A stretch of DNA of 64,000 nucleotides from RH-AL1 sp965198495 (GTDB lineage: Bacteria; Pseudomonadota; Alphaproteobacteria; Rhizobiales; Beijerinckiaceae): positions 372,001 through 436,000 of the forward strand of contig CBDAPL010000002.1 in the NCBI GenBank assembly GCA_965198495.1. The letters run 5' to 3'. Shown one piece after another: positions 1-9,170 of this stretch (its first letter is position 1; each line of letters begins with the position of its first letter). Made by a program: the position numbers and the translations under genes. The notes below the pieces were generated by a model. The model was not told the origin of the DNA and did not search any database. It worked only from the letters and a program-made list of their open reading frames with translations.

Positions 1-156
1 TGCGGGGCGCCTTGTCGGTTGGCGGCGTGATGCTCCCGGATCATGCGATCGTCGTCGCGACGCGCGTCTCCTGGGAAGCGGCGCGATTGCAACCTCAATC
101 GAAACCGGTTTAATGGCCAGCCGCGAACGCATCGTGCGGGCGCGCCGGCCGCGGCC
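1..156. other. Window start, no gene seen
   Basis: I see no convincing coding sequence, RNA or repeat in the first 156 bases. Open frames through here run on across the tRNA gene and are treated as chance. Confidence 0.4.
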
Positions 157-229
157 GGGCCGGTAGCTCAATGGTTAGAGCCGGCCGCTCATAACGGTCT
201 GGTTGCAGGTTCGAGTCCTGCCCGGCCCA
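157..229 (+). tRNA. tRNA with CAU anticodon (Met or Ile2)
   Basis: A complete cloverleaf can be drawn. The acceptor stem GGGCCGG (157-163) pairs with CCGGCCC (222-228), the D stem is GCUC/GAGC, the anticodon stem GGCCG/CGGUC encloses loop CUCAUAA with CAU at 190-192, and the T stem is GCAGG/CCUGC. The discriminator is A229. CCA is not encoded (CCG follows), so it would be added after transcription. CAU is shared by elongator Met and by the Ile2 tRNA modified by TilS; sequence reading alone does not separate them. It is not an initiator type, because the first acceptor pair is a normal G-C. Confidence 0.93.
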
Positions 230-326
230 CCGGCATCCTGGTGTTTACGGCACCGGATACGGCAATGATGCACGGCAGCGCCGGCATTGTGCCCGATTAC
301 GAGATCCGCTACCCGTAGGCGCGAAC

Positions 327-403
<77 letters not shown>

Positions 404-869
404 GACTTTCTTCTACGTGAGTAAGCGGTAGGTAAGCATCGGGCGGGCGATTTTTTCGTTAGCGCCGCGAGGTGCGAGCAGTTCATCCCGGTCAGGAACG
501 ATACTGCGAGGTGGTGCGTGGCGGCGTTTCGGATGTCCGCGTCCGGGAATGCCGATTACGGGACATCATCATGGTGATCCTTGTCCTCGCGGGCTTCGTG
601 ATCGCCTCCATAGCTCCCCGCGCGCGAGGACGGACGGCTCATGCCGGGAGCGGGCGGGCAACCAGGGCGAGGAACCGAGACCTCTGGGGACTGCCAAGGT
701 CTGATTCAAGAATCTGGTTCGAGACGGCGCGCCGCGCCTCCTTGCCTTGAGGCTACTGGAACGTCGTCCGAAACGGCCTTTAGAAACGATGGCCGCCCTG
801 GCTGAAGTCCCGATTGTCACCCGGCGAAAGCGCGTTAAGGTGCCGCACGCATAGGGTCGGGGGGCCGCC
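404..869. other. Intergenic gap after tRNAs
   Basis: This is 466 bases with no supported gene. No integrase, attachment-site duplicate of the tRNA end or clear promoter was found. Short open frames here lack codon character and a ribosome binding site. Confidence 0.4.
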
Positions 870-3800
870 ATGACGTCGCTGACAACGCTGCTTCGTCCGG
901 GCCGGCTCGCGCGGCGGCTCTATGCGGTCGCGATCGCGGCGGTCCTCGCGGCTCCGCTGCCGGCCGCGGCGATGGACTACATCAACGTCACGCTGCAGCC
1001 AGACAGCGCCGTGCCGACGGCCTGCTTCACCTTCTCGAGCGCGCCGCGCCACGACCAGCGGCAGGTCACCGAGGCCTTCGTCGCGCTCGCACCGGCGCTC
1101 GACCATTCCGTCGACCTGCGCGGCAACGATCTGTGTGTCGGCGGCTTCCGATATGGCGAGACCAACACGGTCACCTTGAAGGCGGGGTTGCCGGGCGTCG
1201 ACGGCACGAGCCTGCCGAAGAGCGTCACGGTGGTGGTGCGCGTGCCGGACCGCGTGCCGGCCGTCTCCTTCAATGCGGCGAAGACGCTGCTGCCGTTCAC
1301 CAAGGGCGTCGGCCTGCCCATCAAGAGCGTCAACGTCGCCAAGGCGCATGTCGTGCTCTACCACCTCAACGACCGCACCATGGTCGACCATCTCGCCGAC
1401 GACTGGTTCGGCCACGATCTCGACGGCATCTACCAGGTCGAGGACAACGCGACGAAGGTGTACGAGGGCTCGCTCGACATCGCCGCCGTCCGCAACAAGC
1501 AGGTCGCCACGACCATGCCGCTCGACGCGCTCGTCAAGGGCCTGCAGCCCGGCGTCTACGTCGCCGTCGCGTCGCCGACCGTCGCCGGCAAGGACGCGGG
1601 TCCGAGCGCGACCCAATGGTTCAGCGTGTCCGACCTCGGCCTCACCACGATCAAGACGCAGGCCGGCATGCTCGTCGTCGCGCGGTCGCTGCAGAGCGCC
1701 CTGCCGCAGCCGGGCGTGACGGTGAAGCTGTTCTCGCGCGCCAACGAAGTGCTCGGCACCTACCGTACCGGGCCGGAGGGCCGCCTCACCATACCCGCCG
1801 GCCTGCTGCGCGGCGCGCACGGCGAGGCGCCGAAGGTCGTCGCGGCCTATTCCGAAGGCGGCGGCTTCGCGTGGCTGCAGGTCGACGCGCCCGCACTCGA
1901 TCTGGCCGATCTCGACCTCAAGGGACGTACGCCGCCCGACGGCAACGACGCCTTCCTCTGGACCGACCGCGGCGTCTACCGGCCCGGCGAGACCGTCCAT
2001 CTCGGCGCGCTCCTGCGCGAGCGCGACGCCAAGCCCGTCGCCGGCGTGCCGATGACGATCCACGTGGTGCGGCCCGACGACATCGAGGTCGAGACGCGGC
2101 CGATCGACCTCGCGGCGGCGTCCGGCGGCACGCTCGATTATCCCATCGCCGAGAATGCCGTGTCCGGCACATGGCGCTTCTGGGCCAGCGCCGGCGACAA
2201 GCGCGAGATCGGCCAGGTCGAGGTCTCGGTGCAGGACTTCGTGCCGCCGCGACTCGAGGCCAAGGTCGAATCGGCGGCCACCGCGCTCGGCGCGGACGGC
2301 ACGATCACGGCCAGCGTGTCGGCGGACTACTTCTACGGCAGCCCCGGTGCCGACCTGACCGGCACGCTCGAAGGCACGCTGCAGGCGGCGGAGCACCCGT
2401 TCCAGGGCCTGGACGCGTTCGCGTTCGGGCTGTCCAACGAGCCGTTCCTGCCGCGGGCTTTGAAAGCCGAGGATTTCACGACCGACGACAAGGGCAAGGC
2501 CGACGTCGCGCTGAAGGCGGAGAGCGTCCCCGACACCTCGCACCCGCTCGAGATCGCGCTGCGGGCGACTGTGAACGACGTCGACGGACGGCCGGCGGAG
2601 GCGCGGACCACGCGCGTCCTGCGCACGGCCGCGCGCTTCATCGGCATCCGCCAGGGCTTCACCCAATTGCCCGACGGCGCCACGGCGGGCTTCGACCTCG
2701 CGCTGGTCGACGGCGCCGGGGCTCCGATTGGCGGCGAGAACCTGAAGTGGAGCCTCGTCAAGGAGGACTACACCTACGGCTATTTCTATCGCGACGGCCG
2801 CTGGCAGTCGCAGGCGAGCGTGGTCGACCAGCGGGTCGAGGGCGGTGACGTCGCGCTCGACGCGCAAGGCCGCGCCAAGCTCTCGGCGCGCGTGACCAAC
2901 GGGCGCTGGCGGATGGAGGTCTACGACCGATCCGGCGCGACGGCCTCGAGCGTCAGGTTCGAGGCGGGCTGGTGGGCGAGCGACCTCTCGGACGATCGCA
3001 AGCCCGAGATCATGCCGGTGAGCGTCGATGCCCATCCGCCCGCCGGCAAGATCCGCGCGATGGTCGAGACGTCGTTCGCGGGCCGCGTGCTGGTGATGCT
3101 CGACGGCAACGGCTTGCACGGCGTGCGGGAGATCGACATGCCGAAAGGCGGCGGCCCGGTCGAGTTCGACGCCGCCGACGTCCCCGCCTCCGGCGGCTAC
3201 GTGCTCGCCGTCGCCGTGTCGCCGGCCGGCGCCGTGATCCCGCGCCTGCCGGTGCGCGCCGTGGGCCTCGCCTGGGTGCCGGGGCAGGCGGCGTCGCACC
3301 GGCTCGACGTCTCGATCGCGGCCCCCGCGAAGATCGAGCCGAAGACGGGCCTCGATGTCGACATAACGGCCAAGGGCGTGGCGCCTGGCGAGGACGCCTA
3401 TGTCACGCTCGCCGCCGTCGACGAGGCGGTGCTGCGCATGACGGCCTTCGCCACGCCGGACCCCGCCGACTTCTACCTCGGCCGACGCCAGCCCGGCTTC
3501 GAGCTGCGCGACCTCTACAATTCGCTGATCGATCCCGAGGGCGCTCCGGGCCGTCTCGTCGAGGGCGGCGACGGCAAGAACGCCAACCTCGATCTCGGCG
3601 GCCTCGACGTGAAAACCTTCAAGACCGTCGCCTTGTTCAAGGGGCCGGTGAAGCTCGACGCCGACGGGCACGCCAGGATCACGCTCGCCGTGCCGGACTT
3701 CTCCGGCCGGCTGCGCCTGATGGCGGTTGCCTGGTCGGGCGAACGCTTCGGCAAGGCCGATCGTCCGGTGGCGGTCAGGCCGCCGATGCTGGCCGAGCTC

Positions 3801-5639
3801 ACCCTGCCGCGCTTCCTCGCGCCGGGCGATACGACCCGCGCCCGCATCCTGCTGACCGATCTCGACGCGCCGGAGGGCACCTACAAGGTCGCGGTAAGCA
3901 CGACCGGCGCGGTCTCGATCGACCGGGCCGACGCGCTCTTCAAGACCGTGACGCGCGACCGGCGCCGCTACGTCGATCGCACGCTGACGGCCGGCGCGAC
4001 GGCGGGCGTCGGGCGCATCCACATGGTCGTCACGGGCGAGGATGGATCCACCACCGAACGCGACTTCGAGATCCCGGTGCGCGCGCCGAACGCCTACGTC
4101 ACGCAGCGCCAGGTCGTCGCGCTTCCAGCCGGCGGCGGCCTCGCCATCGACGACGCGCTCGCCAGCGGCATGGTGCCCGGCACGACGCGGATCGACCTCA
4201 CCGCCGCGACCGTGCCCTCGATCGACGTCGCCGGGCTGCTCGCATCGCTCCGGCGCTATCCCTACGGCTGCGCGGAGCAGACGATCAGCCGGGCCTTTCC
4301 GGAGCTCTTCGTCGGCCGGCTCGGCGGCACGCTCGCGGTGCCGGTCGCGGATGCCGTGACCGGGCAGGGCGCGATCCAGCGCCTCGTCGCGTTGCAGGCG
4401 AGCGACGGCAGCTTCGGCTACTGGAGCTCGGTCGACACCGGCAACGTCTGGCTCACCGCCTACGCGATCGACTTCATGCAGCATGCCCGCGCCGCCGGCC
4501 TCTCCGTTCCCGAGGGCATGGAGAGCAAGGCGACGAGCTGGCTCGCCGGACGCTTCGCGGCGACCGAGCTGAAACCCGACGACGTGGCAGCCGCGAGCTA
4601 CGCCGCCATCGTCCTCTCGCGCGCCAACAGCCTCGATCTCGCGCAGCTCCGCTATTTCGCCACGCGCGTGAGGGGCAGCCTGCCGAGCGATATCGCGCGC
4701 GTGCAGCTCGCCTCCGCGCTGGAGCGGGTCGGCGAGCGCGACATGGCCGCGACCATCGCCGCCGCGCCGCCCGTCGCGCGCAATCCCAAGGTCTGGCTGA
4801 ACGATTACGGCAGTCCCCTGCGGGACCAGGCGATGGTCCTCGCGCTGCTGAGCGAGGAGAAACTCGTCTCCCGCAAGATCCTGTTCGAGCGCGCGCTCGA
4901 CCTCGCGCGGGCGACCGGCGGGAAGACCTATCTCTCGACGCAGGAAGAGGCGTGGCTGCTGCGCGCCGCCTTCGATCTGCACGGCACGACGCCGCTCGCG
5001 GTGCGTATCGACGGCAAGCCGAACAAGCCTGGCGCCGACAGCGTGCACGCGTCGTTCCCGGGCAAGGCCGCGAGCGCGCACGAGCTCGTCAACGATGGGC
5101 GCGAAACCATCTACGCCTCCGTCGCGACGACCGGCATACCGGACGGCCCGCAGCCGGCCGAGGCGAACGGCTTCACGGTGTCGCGGACCTTCTACAAGCT
5201 CGACGGCACGCCCGCCGATCTCGCCGACGTGCACCAGAACGACGAGCTGGTGATCGTCCTCGACGGGGCGATGGCGGAGAAGATCCGGCGCAAGATCCTC
5301 GCCGTCGACCTCCTGCCGGCGGGGCTCGAACCCGAGACGGTCGGCCTCGCGACCGACCGCGACGACGGTCAGTTCAAATGGCTGAAAGGGCTGACCGAGC
5401 CGACCTTCTTCGCCTTGCGCGACGACCGCTACCTCGCCGGGATGGACCTCGACGAGGCAAACCCCAAATTCCGCTTCGCCTATGTGGTGCGCGCCGTCTC
5501 GCCCGGCCTCTTCGCGAGCCCGGGTTCGCAGGTCGAGGACATGTACGCGCCGGCCTTCCACGCGCGAGGTGCCGCGGGCGCCCTGGAGGTCAAGCCGGCC
5601 CGCAAGCCGGCGCCGGCGCTGGCCGAACCCAAGCCCTGA
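870..5639 (+). CDS. Bacterial alpha-2-macroglobulin family protein
   Basis: This 1589-aa protein is a periplasmic broad protease trap. In the family, a protease cuts a bait region and is then bound covalently through an internal thioester. The N-terminus has a signal peptide ending near residues 33-34 (PLPAAA before MDY) with no lipobox cysteine, so it looks soluble rather than a lipoprotein like E. coli YfhM. The middle carries MG-type beta domains. The thioester motif C1134-A-E-Q1137 is present inside YPYGCAEQT, followed by the helical thioester domain. The length is typical of the family. pbpC starts 9 bases after the stop, the classic A2M-PBP1C pairing thought to protect peptidoglycan repair sites. 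The start is the first ATG before the signal peptide. Confidence 0.93.
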   Translation: MTSLTTLLRPGRLARRLYAVAIAAVLAAPLPAAAMDYINVTLQPDSAVPTACFTFSSAPRHDQRQVTEAFVALAPALDHSVDLRGNDLCVGGFRYGETNTVTLKAGLPGVDGTSLPKSVTVVVRVPDRVPAVSFNAAKTLLPFTKGVGLPIKSVNVAKAHVVLYHLNDRTMVDHLADDWFGHDLDGIYQVEDNATKVYEGSLDIAAVRNKQVATTMPLDALVKGLQPGVYVAVASPTVAGKDAGPSATQWFSVSDLGLTTIKTQAGMLVVARSLQSALPQPGVTVKLFSRANEVLGTYRTGPEGRLTIPAGLLRGAHGEAPKVVAAYSEGGGFAWLQVDAPALDLADLDLKGRTPPDGNDAFLWTDRGVYRPGETVHLGALLRERDAKPVAGVPMTIHVVRPDDIEVETRPIDLAAASGGTLDYPIAENAVSGTWRFWASAGDKREIGQVEVSVQDFVPPRLEAKVESAATALGADGTITASVSADYFYGSPGADLTGTLEGTLQAAEHPFQGLDAFAFGLSNEPFLPRALKAEDFTTDDKGKADVALKAESVPDTSHPLEIALRATVNDVDGRPAEARTTRVLRTAARFIGIRQGFTQLPDGATAGFDLALVDGAGAPIGGENLKWSLVKEDYTYGYFYRDGRWQSQASVVDQRVEGGDVALDAQGRAKLSARVTNGRWRMEVYDRSGATASSVRFEAGWWASDLSDDRKPEIMPVSVDAHPPAGKIRAMVETSFAGRVLVMLDGNGLHGVREIDMPKGGGPVEFDAADVPASGGYVLAVAVSPAGAVIPRLPVRAVGLAWVPGQAASHRLDVSIAAPAKIEPKTGLDVDITAKGVAPGEDAYVTLAAVDEAVLRMTAFATPDPADFYLGRRQPGFELRDLYNSLIDPEGAPGRLVEGGDGKNANLDLGGLDVKTFKTVALFKGPVKLDADGHARITLAVPDFSGRLRLMAVAWSGERFGKADRPVAVRPPMLAELTLPRFLAPGDTTRARILLTDLDAPEGTYKVAVSTTGAVSIDRADALFKTVTRDRRRYVDRTLTAGATAGVGRIHMVVTGEDGSTTERDFEIPVRAPNAYVTQRQVVALPAGGGLAIDDALASGMVPGTTRIDLTAATVPSIDVAGLLASLRRYPYGCAEQTISRAFPELFVGRLGGTLAVPVADAVTGQGAIQRLVALQASDGSFGYWSSVDTGNVWLTAYAIDFMQHARAAGLSVPEGMESKATSWLAGRFAATELKPDDVAAASYAAIVLSRANSLDLAQLRYFATRVRGSLPSDIARVQLASALERVGERDMAATIAAAPPVARNPKVWLNDYGSPLRDQAMVLALLSEEKLVSRKILFERALDLARATGGKTYLSTQEEAWLLRAAFDLHGTTPLAVRIDGKPNKPGADSVHASFPGKAASAHELVNDGRETIYASVATTGIPDGPQPAEANGFTVSRTFYKLDGTPADLADVHQNDELVIVLDGAMAEKIRRKILAVDLLPAGLEPETVGLATDRDDGQFKWLKGLTEPTFFALRDDRYLAGMDLDEANPKFRFAYVVRAVSPGLFASPGSQVEDMYAPAFHARGAAGALEVKPARKPAPALAEPKP

Positions 5640-5648
5640 GTCGCGGCG

Positions 5649-7727
5649 ATGCGGGCCTGGCGCACCGCTGTCGCGTCCCTCTGCACAGCCGTTGTCGCGC
5701 TCGCCGTGACCGCCCTCGCGGCCGACCGTCTGTTCCCGCCCGATCTTTCGCGGCTCAGGCCGTCGCCGCTCGTCGAGGACAGGCACGGCGTCATGCTGCG
5801 CGCTTTCCCGACCGCCGACGGCCAGTGGCGCCTGCCGGTCGATCCGGCCTTGGTCTCGCCGAACTACCTGCGCCTGCTCGTCGCCATCGAGGACAAGCGG
5901 TTCTGGCACCATCACGGCGTCGATCCGCTCGCGCTGGTCCGCGCGGCATGGCAGGGCGCGACGCGCGGCCGGATCGTCTCGGGCGGCTCGACCCTGACGA
6001 TGCAGGTCGTCCGCCTGCTCGAGCCGCGGCCGCGCACGCTGCGCTCGAAGCTGATCGAGGCATGCCGCGCGGTGCAGATCGAAGCGCGGATGAGCAAGGC
6101 CGAGATCCTGCGCGCCTACCTGACGCTGACGCCGATGGGCGGCAACCTCGAAGGCGTGCGGGCCGGCAGTCTCGCCTGGTTCGGCAAGGAGCCGAGGCTC
6201 CTGTCGGACCCCGAGGCGTCGCTCCTCGTCGCCCTGCCCCAGGCGCCGCGCTCCGCCCGGCCGGACGCGCATCCCGCCCGCGCCAGGCTCGCGCGCGACC
6301 GGATCCTCGCGCTCGCCGTCGGTGCCGGCGTGCTCGACCCGGCATCCGCGCGGGCGGCGCGCGAGACGGCGCTTCCGCTTCGGCGTCATCGCCTGCCGTT
6401 CCTCGCGCCGCATCTCGCCGAGCGCCTGCTCGCCGCCGATCCGGCACGGACCAACCCGATCCGCACGGCGCTCGACGCGCGGCTGCAGGGCGACCTCGAG
6501 CGCGTCCTGCACGACACGCTGAGCGATCTCCCGAGCCCGGTGAACCTCGCCGCCATCGTCGCCGACTGGCACACCGGCGAGGTGCTCGCGCGGGCCGGCA
6601 GCGGCGCCTATCGCGACGCGAGGCGCCACGGCATGGTCGACATGACGCTCGCCGTGCGCTCGCCCGGCTCGGCGCTCAAGCCCTTCGTCTACGGCATGGC
6701 GTTCGACGGCCTGCTCGCGCATCCAGCCAGCCTCGTTCGCGACGCGCCGACCCGCTTCGACGATTACGCGCCGCACAATTTCGACGGCGGCTTCGATGGC
6801 GACGTGACGGTCCGGCGCGCCCTCCAGGCCTCGCTCAACCTGCCGGCCGTCATCGTGCTGCGGCGGCTCGGCCCCGTCGCCTTCGTCGATCGTTTTCGCG
6901 AGGCCGGCCTGCCGCTCGCCTTCGCCACCCCCGATGTGGCGCCGAGCCTTCCGGTGGTGCTCGGCGGCGTCGGCCTGACGCTCGAGCGGCTCGTCACCGC
7001 CTACGCGGCGCTGGCGGACGGCGGAACGGTCAAGCCGCTCATCGAGCGCCTCGGGTTTCCACCTTCGGGAGAGTTCGGTGGGACCCTGATGCGCCGGGCG
7101 CCGGCGGACGCGGTGGTCGACATTCTCGCGGGCGTGCCGCCGCCGCATGGCTTCGCCTCGCGAACCGGCCCGATCGCCTACAAGACAGGGACGTCGTTTC
7201 GCTTTCGCGACGGCTGGGCCATCGGCTTCGACGGCGGCCGCGTGATCGGCGTCTGGATGGGCCGCGCGGACGGCGCCTCCTGCAAGGGATGCGTCGGCGC
7301 CGCCTCCGCCGAAATCCTGTTCCGGCTGTTCGACCTGCTCCCGCCGCAGCCGCTGCCGGCGCGCAGCCTCGCGCCGGTGTTCGCGGGGCCGCCGCCCGCG
7401 GCGCTGGCGCGGCTCGGATCCTCGGCGACGGCACCACAGGTCGACGCCGCGCTGGCCGGCGCGCCGCATATCGCGTTTCCGCTCGCCGGGTCGCGCCTGC
7501 TGGTCGACGCGACGGCACCGGAGGTGCGCATGGCCGTCGAAGGCGGGACCAGGCCCTACCGCTGGATCGTCGACGGACACGCCGTGCCGAGCCTGCCGTT
7601 CTCGCGCGACGCCGCCTGGCATCCGAGCGAGGGCTTCGCGACGATCACCGTCGTCGACGCCCGCGGCCACAGCGACGAGGTGCACGTGAGGATCGTCGAC
7701 CGTTCCGACGAGGACGCTTCACGCTGA
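5649..7727 (+). CDS. pbpC: Penicillin-binding protein 1C
   Basis: This is a 692-aa bifunctional peptidoglycan synthase anchored in the inner membrane by an N-terminal helix (about residues 7-25). The glycosyltransferase-51 domain follows, with catalytic Glu81 in VAIEDKRFW and the GGSTLTMQ motif. The transpeptidase domain has all three motifs: S341-A-L-K344, S395-L-N397 and K512-T-G-T-S516. The last roughly 90 residues match the position of the PBP1C C-terminal domain. It is joined to the upstream alpha-2-macroglobulin gene by a 9-base gap, so the two are almost certainly co-transcribed. The family polymerises glycan but is usually dispensable; the pairing suggests defence or repair of the wall. 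Confidence 0.95.
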   Translation: MRAWRTAVASLCTAVVALAVTALAADRLFPPDLSRLRPSPLVEDRHGVMLRAFPTADGQWRLPVDPALVSPNYLRLLVAIEDKRFWHHHGVDPLALVRAAWQGATRGRIVSGGSTLTMQVVRLLEPRPRTLRSKLIEACRAVQIEARMSKAEILRAYLTLTPMGGNLEGVRAGSLAWFGKEPRLLSDPEASLLVALPQAPRSARPDAHPARARLARDRILALAVGAGVLDPASARAARETALPLRRHRLPFLAPHLAERLLAADPARTNPIRTALDARLQGDLERVLHDTLSDLPSPVNLAAIVADWHTGEVLARAGSGAYRDARRHGMVDMTLAVRSPGSALKPFVYGMAFDGLLAHPASLVRDAPTRFDDYAPHNFDGGFDGDVTVRRALQASLNLPAVIVLRRLGPVAFVDRFREAGLPLAFATPDVAPSLPVVLGGVGLTLERLVTAYAALADGGTVKPLIERLGFPPSGEFGGTLMRRAPADAVVDILAGVPPPHGFASRTGPIAYKTGTSFRFRDGWAIGFDGGRVIGVWMGRADGASCKGCVGAASAEILFRLFDLLPPQPLPARSLAPVFAGPPPAALARLGSSATAPQVDAALAGAPHIAFPLAGSRLLVDATAPEVRMAVEGGTRPYRWIVDGHAVPSLPFSRDAAWHPSEGFATITVVDARGHSDEVHVRIVDRSDEDASR

Positions 7728-7911
7728 CGCGTCAGACACACATCACGGGCATCCGAAGCAACACATCACTTCGGCCGGGCGTAAACCTGTCGCGTTATGG
7801 AGGCCGATCCATGGGACAAACAGACTGACAGGTGACCCGCTTCCGGCTAAGGCCGACCCTGAACCGCGTGGCGCGATGGCGCCGTAGCGGTGGACATGGA
7901 CCAAATCGTTT

Positions 7912-8547
7912 ATGCCTAGGCCCGCCTCACCTCAGTCGGAAACGGACGCGTCATCGACACGGCGACTGATTTTGGATGCTGCCGCCAAGGTTTTCCTGGC
8001 CAGGGGCTACCAAGGCGCAAGCATGGAGCTGGTGGCCCTGGAGTCCGGTGCTGGAAGGCGGACTGTCTATAATCATTTCAAGAGCAAGAAGGCCTTGTTC
8101 GACGCAACGATCGCCGTCCTCTGGGAAAACATGCCGGTGGGCAAGATCGTCGGCCGAGAGGGGGGGTCGTGCCGTCCCGAGGAGGTGCTGCGCGAGATCG
8201 GCGACGCAATCGCCGATTTCTGGGCGCCTGAAGAGGCCGCGGCCTTCTTGCGGCTGATCGTACGCGAAGGCAGCCGATATCCGGAGTTGGCGGAGAGTTT
8301 CTTTACCTTCGGCCGCGACCCCGCCCGAAGCGCCGTCAACGACTACATGGGACGACTAGCCGAGAACAAGGTCCTGAACGTTCCCGATCTCGATCTCGCG
8401 GTGACGCAGTTCATCGATCTGATCATCGGGCCAGTGCTTTTCGACCGCTTAGTCGCGGGCCGGAAGCCGGCTTCGAAGAAACGACAGCGCTACATCGTCG
8501 AGGAAGCCGTTGAAATGATCCTTTGCCGCTATGGGCGGAAGGACTGA
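7912..8547 (+). CDS. TetR family transcriptional regulator
   Basis: This 211-aa protein has an N-terminal TetR helix-turn-helix at about residues 20-65: a helix ILDAAAKVFLARGY, then the recognition helix ending in RRTVYNHFKSK. The C-terminal part is an all-helical ligand/dimer domain that I cannot assign to a ligand. The start ATG at 7912 has no strong ribosome binding site. The nearest likely target is the alpha/beta hydrolase gene at 9171, whose promoter carries a 7-2-7 palindrome. The two genes are separated by a repeat element, so the link is an inference. Confidence 0.9.
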   Translation: MPRPASPQSETDASSTRRLILDAAAKVFLARGYQGASMELVALESGAGRRTVYNHFKSKKALFDATIAVLWENMPVGKIVGREGGSCRPEEVLREIGDAIADFWAPEEAAAFLRLIVREGSRYPELAESFFTFGRDPARSAVNDYMGRLAENKVLNVPDLDLAVTQFIDLIIGPVLFDRLVAGRKPASKKRQRYIVEEAVEMILCRYGRKD

Positions 8548-8700
8548 ACGGCACGCCGGCGTTCGATTGACGCTTGCTTCGTGAGCAGCTGGCCGCTCCG
8601 GTGCGAACCTCGGCGCCGAGCCCCAGCGATGTCGGATCGAGGACCGAAGTCCAGCGCCATGTCGGAGCAGCCCCTACAGCATCAAACAGCATCATGGACG

Positions 8701-8915
8701 CGTCATTCCGGGGCGCCGGAGGCGAACCCGGAACCGGTGTCCCCAGCGCTCGGCTTGGGCGCTCGGCTTGGGCGCTCGGCTTGGGCGCTCGGCTTGGGCG
8801 CTCGGCTTGGGCGCTCGGCTTGGGCGACCGGCTTGGGCGCTCGGCTTGGATGACCGGCATGGACACCGGCATGGACACCGGTCCCGGATCTTCGCTTCCG
8901 CTCCGTCCGCAATGA
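8701..8915. repeat. Palindromic element enclosing a minisatellite
   Basis: An imperfect inverted repeat of about 43 bases per arm lies at 8701-8742 and 8873-8915. Both arms read outward from CGTCATT and inward to CCGGTGTCC when one is reverse-complemented. Between them are about ten tandem copies of a 13-base unit. The arms resemble the short intergenic palindromes scattered through many Hyphomicrobiales genomes. No transposase is present, so this would be a non-autonomous or REP-like element. Open frames crossing it in all directions are products of the repeat. Confidence 0.75.
8748..8880. repeat. 13-bp tandem repeat array
   Basis: The unit GCTCGGCTTGGGC is repeated perfectly six times (8748-8825). 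A GA-variant copy follows (8826-8838), then a copy ending in AT (8839-8851), then degenerate copies built on ACCGGCATGGAC up to 8880. The last copies merge into the right inverted arm, which suggests that the array arose by slippage from the centre of the palindrome. Confidence 0.93.
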
Positions 8916-9027
8916 CGAGAGGGTGCCGCGATCGCGGCCACGATGGGGTCCGACACTGTAGCCGACGGCCTCGCGGCCGACCCGCAAGTCCTCGAAGCTG
9001 CCCCTTACCCTCGCCACGAGCGCCTCC

Positions 9028-9057
9028 TTGACTCAGTCGCTTCGACCGCCATATTGG
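9028..9057 (+). promoter_or_regulatory. Likely promoter of hydrolase gene
   Basis: A TTGACT box (9028-9033) is followed after 17-18 bases by ATATTG/TATTGG, a reasonable sigma-70-like pair. The TGCACTG palindrome begins 4 bases downstream, where a repressor would block initiation. Confidence 0.45.
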
Positions 9058-9060
9058 CAC

Positions 9061-9076
9061 TGCACTGTGCAGTGCA
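9061..9076. promoter_or_regulatory. Candidate TetR operator
   Basis: A perfect dyad TGCACTG-TG-CAGTGCA sits just after the likely promoter and about 95 bases before the hydrolase start. Its size fits a TetR dimer site. The TetR gene at 7912 is the nearest candidate to bind it. Confidence 0.5.
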
Positions 9077-9170
9077 ATCAGACGCACGGTGGAGGGGAGA
9101 GCGGTCGCGGCGCTCGGTCTTCCCTGAGGCTCTGGAAGGCTTCGGCCGCGCCCGCGTAATGGAGGTATCG

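Noticed and set aside
404..869. Genomic island integrated at the tRNA-Arg gene
   Set aside because: No integrase and no duplicate of the tRNA 3' end were found, and the A2M-pbpC genes that follow look native.
780..7685. A 6.9-kb open frame antisense to the alpha-2-macroglobulin and pbpC genes
   Set aside because: Its translation is Arg/Gly/Asp/His-rich low complexity with no domain, a typical product of high-GC codon bias opposite real genes that have clear motifs.
7724..7735. Palindrome CTGACGCGTCAG at the pbpC stop
   Set aside because: It is a short 12-base palindrome overlapping the stop codon with no T-run; it is too weak to call a terminator or site.
2972..7828. A second long rightward frame overlapping the same two genes
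   Set aside because: It is Arg-rich, runs across the gene junction and has no motif; it is a frame shadow.
8748..8880. CRISPR-like repeat array
   Set aside because: The repeats are 13 bases with no spacers and no cas genes are nearby.
8423..9087. Several open frames on both strands across the 13-bp repeat
   Set aside because: They exist because the repeat unit has no stop in most frames; their translations are repeats of a few residues.
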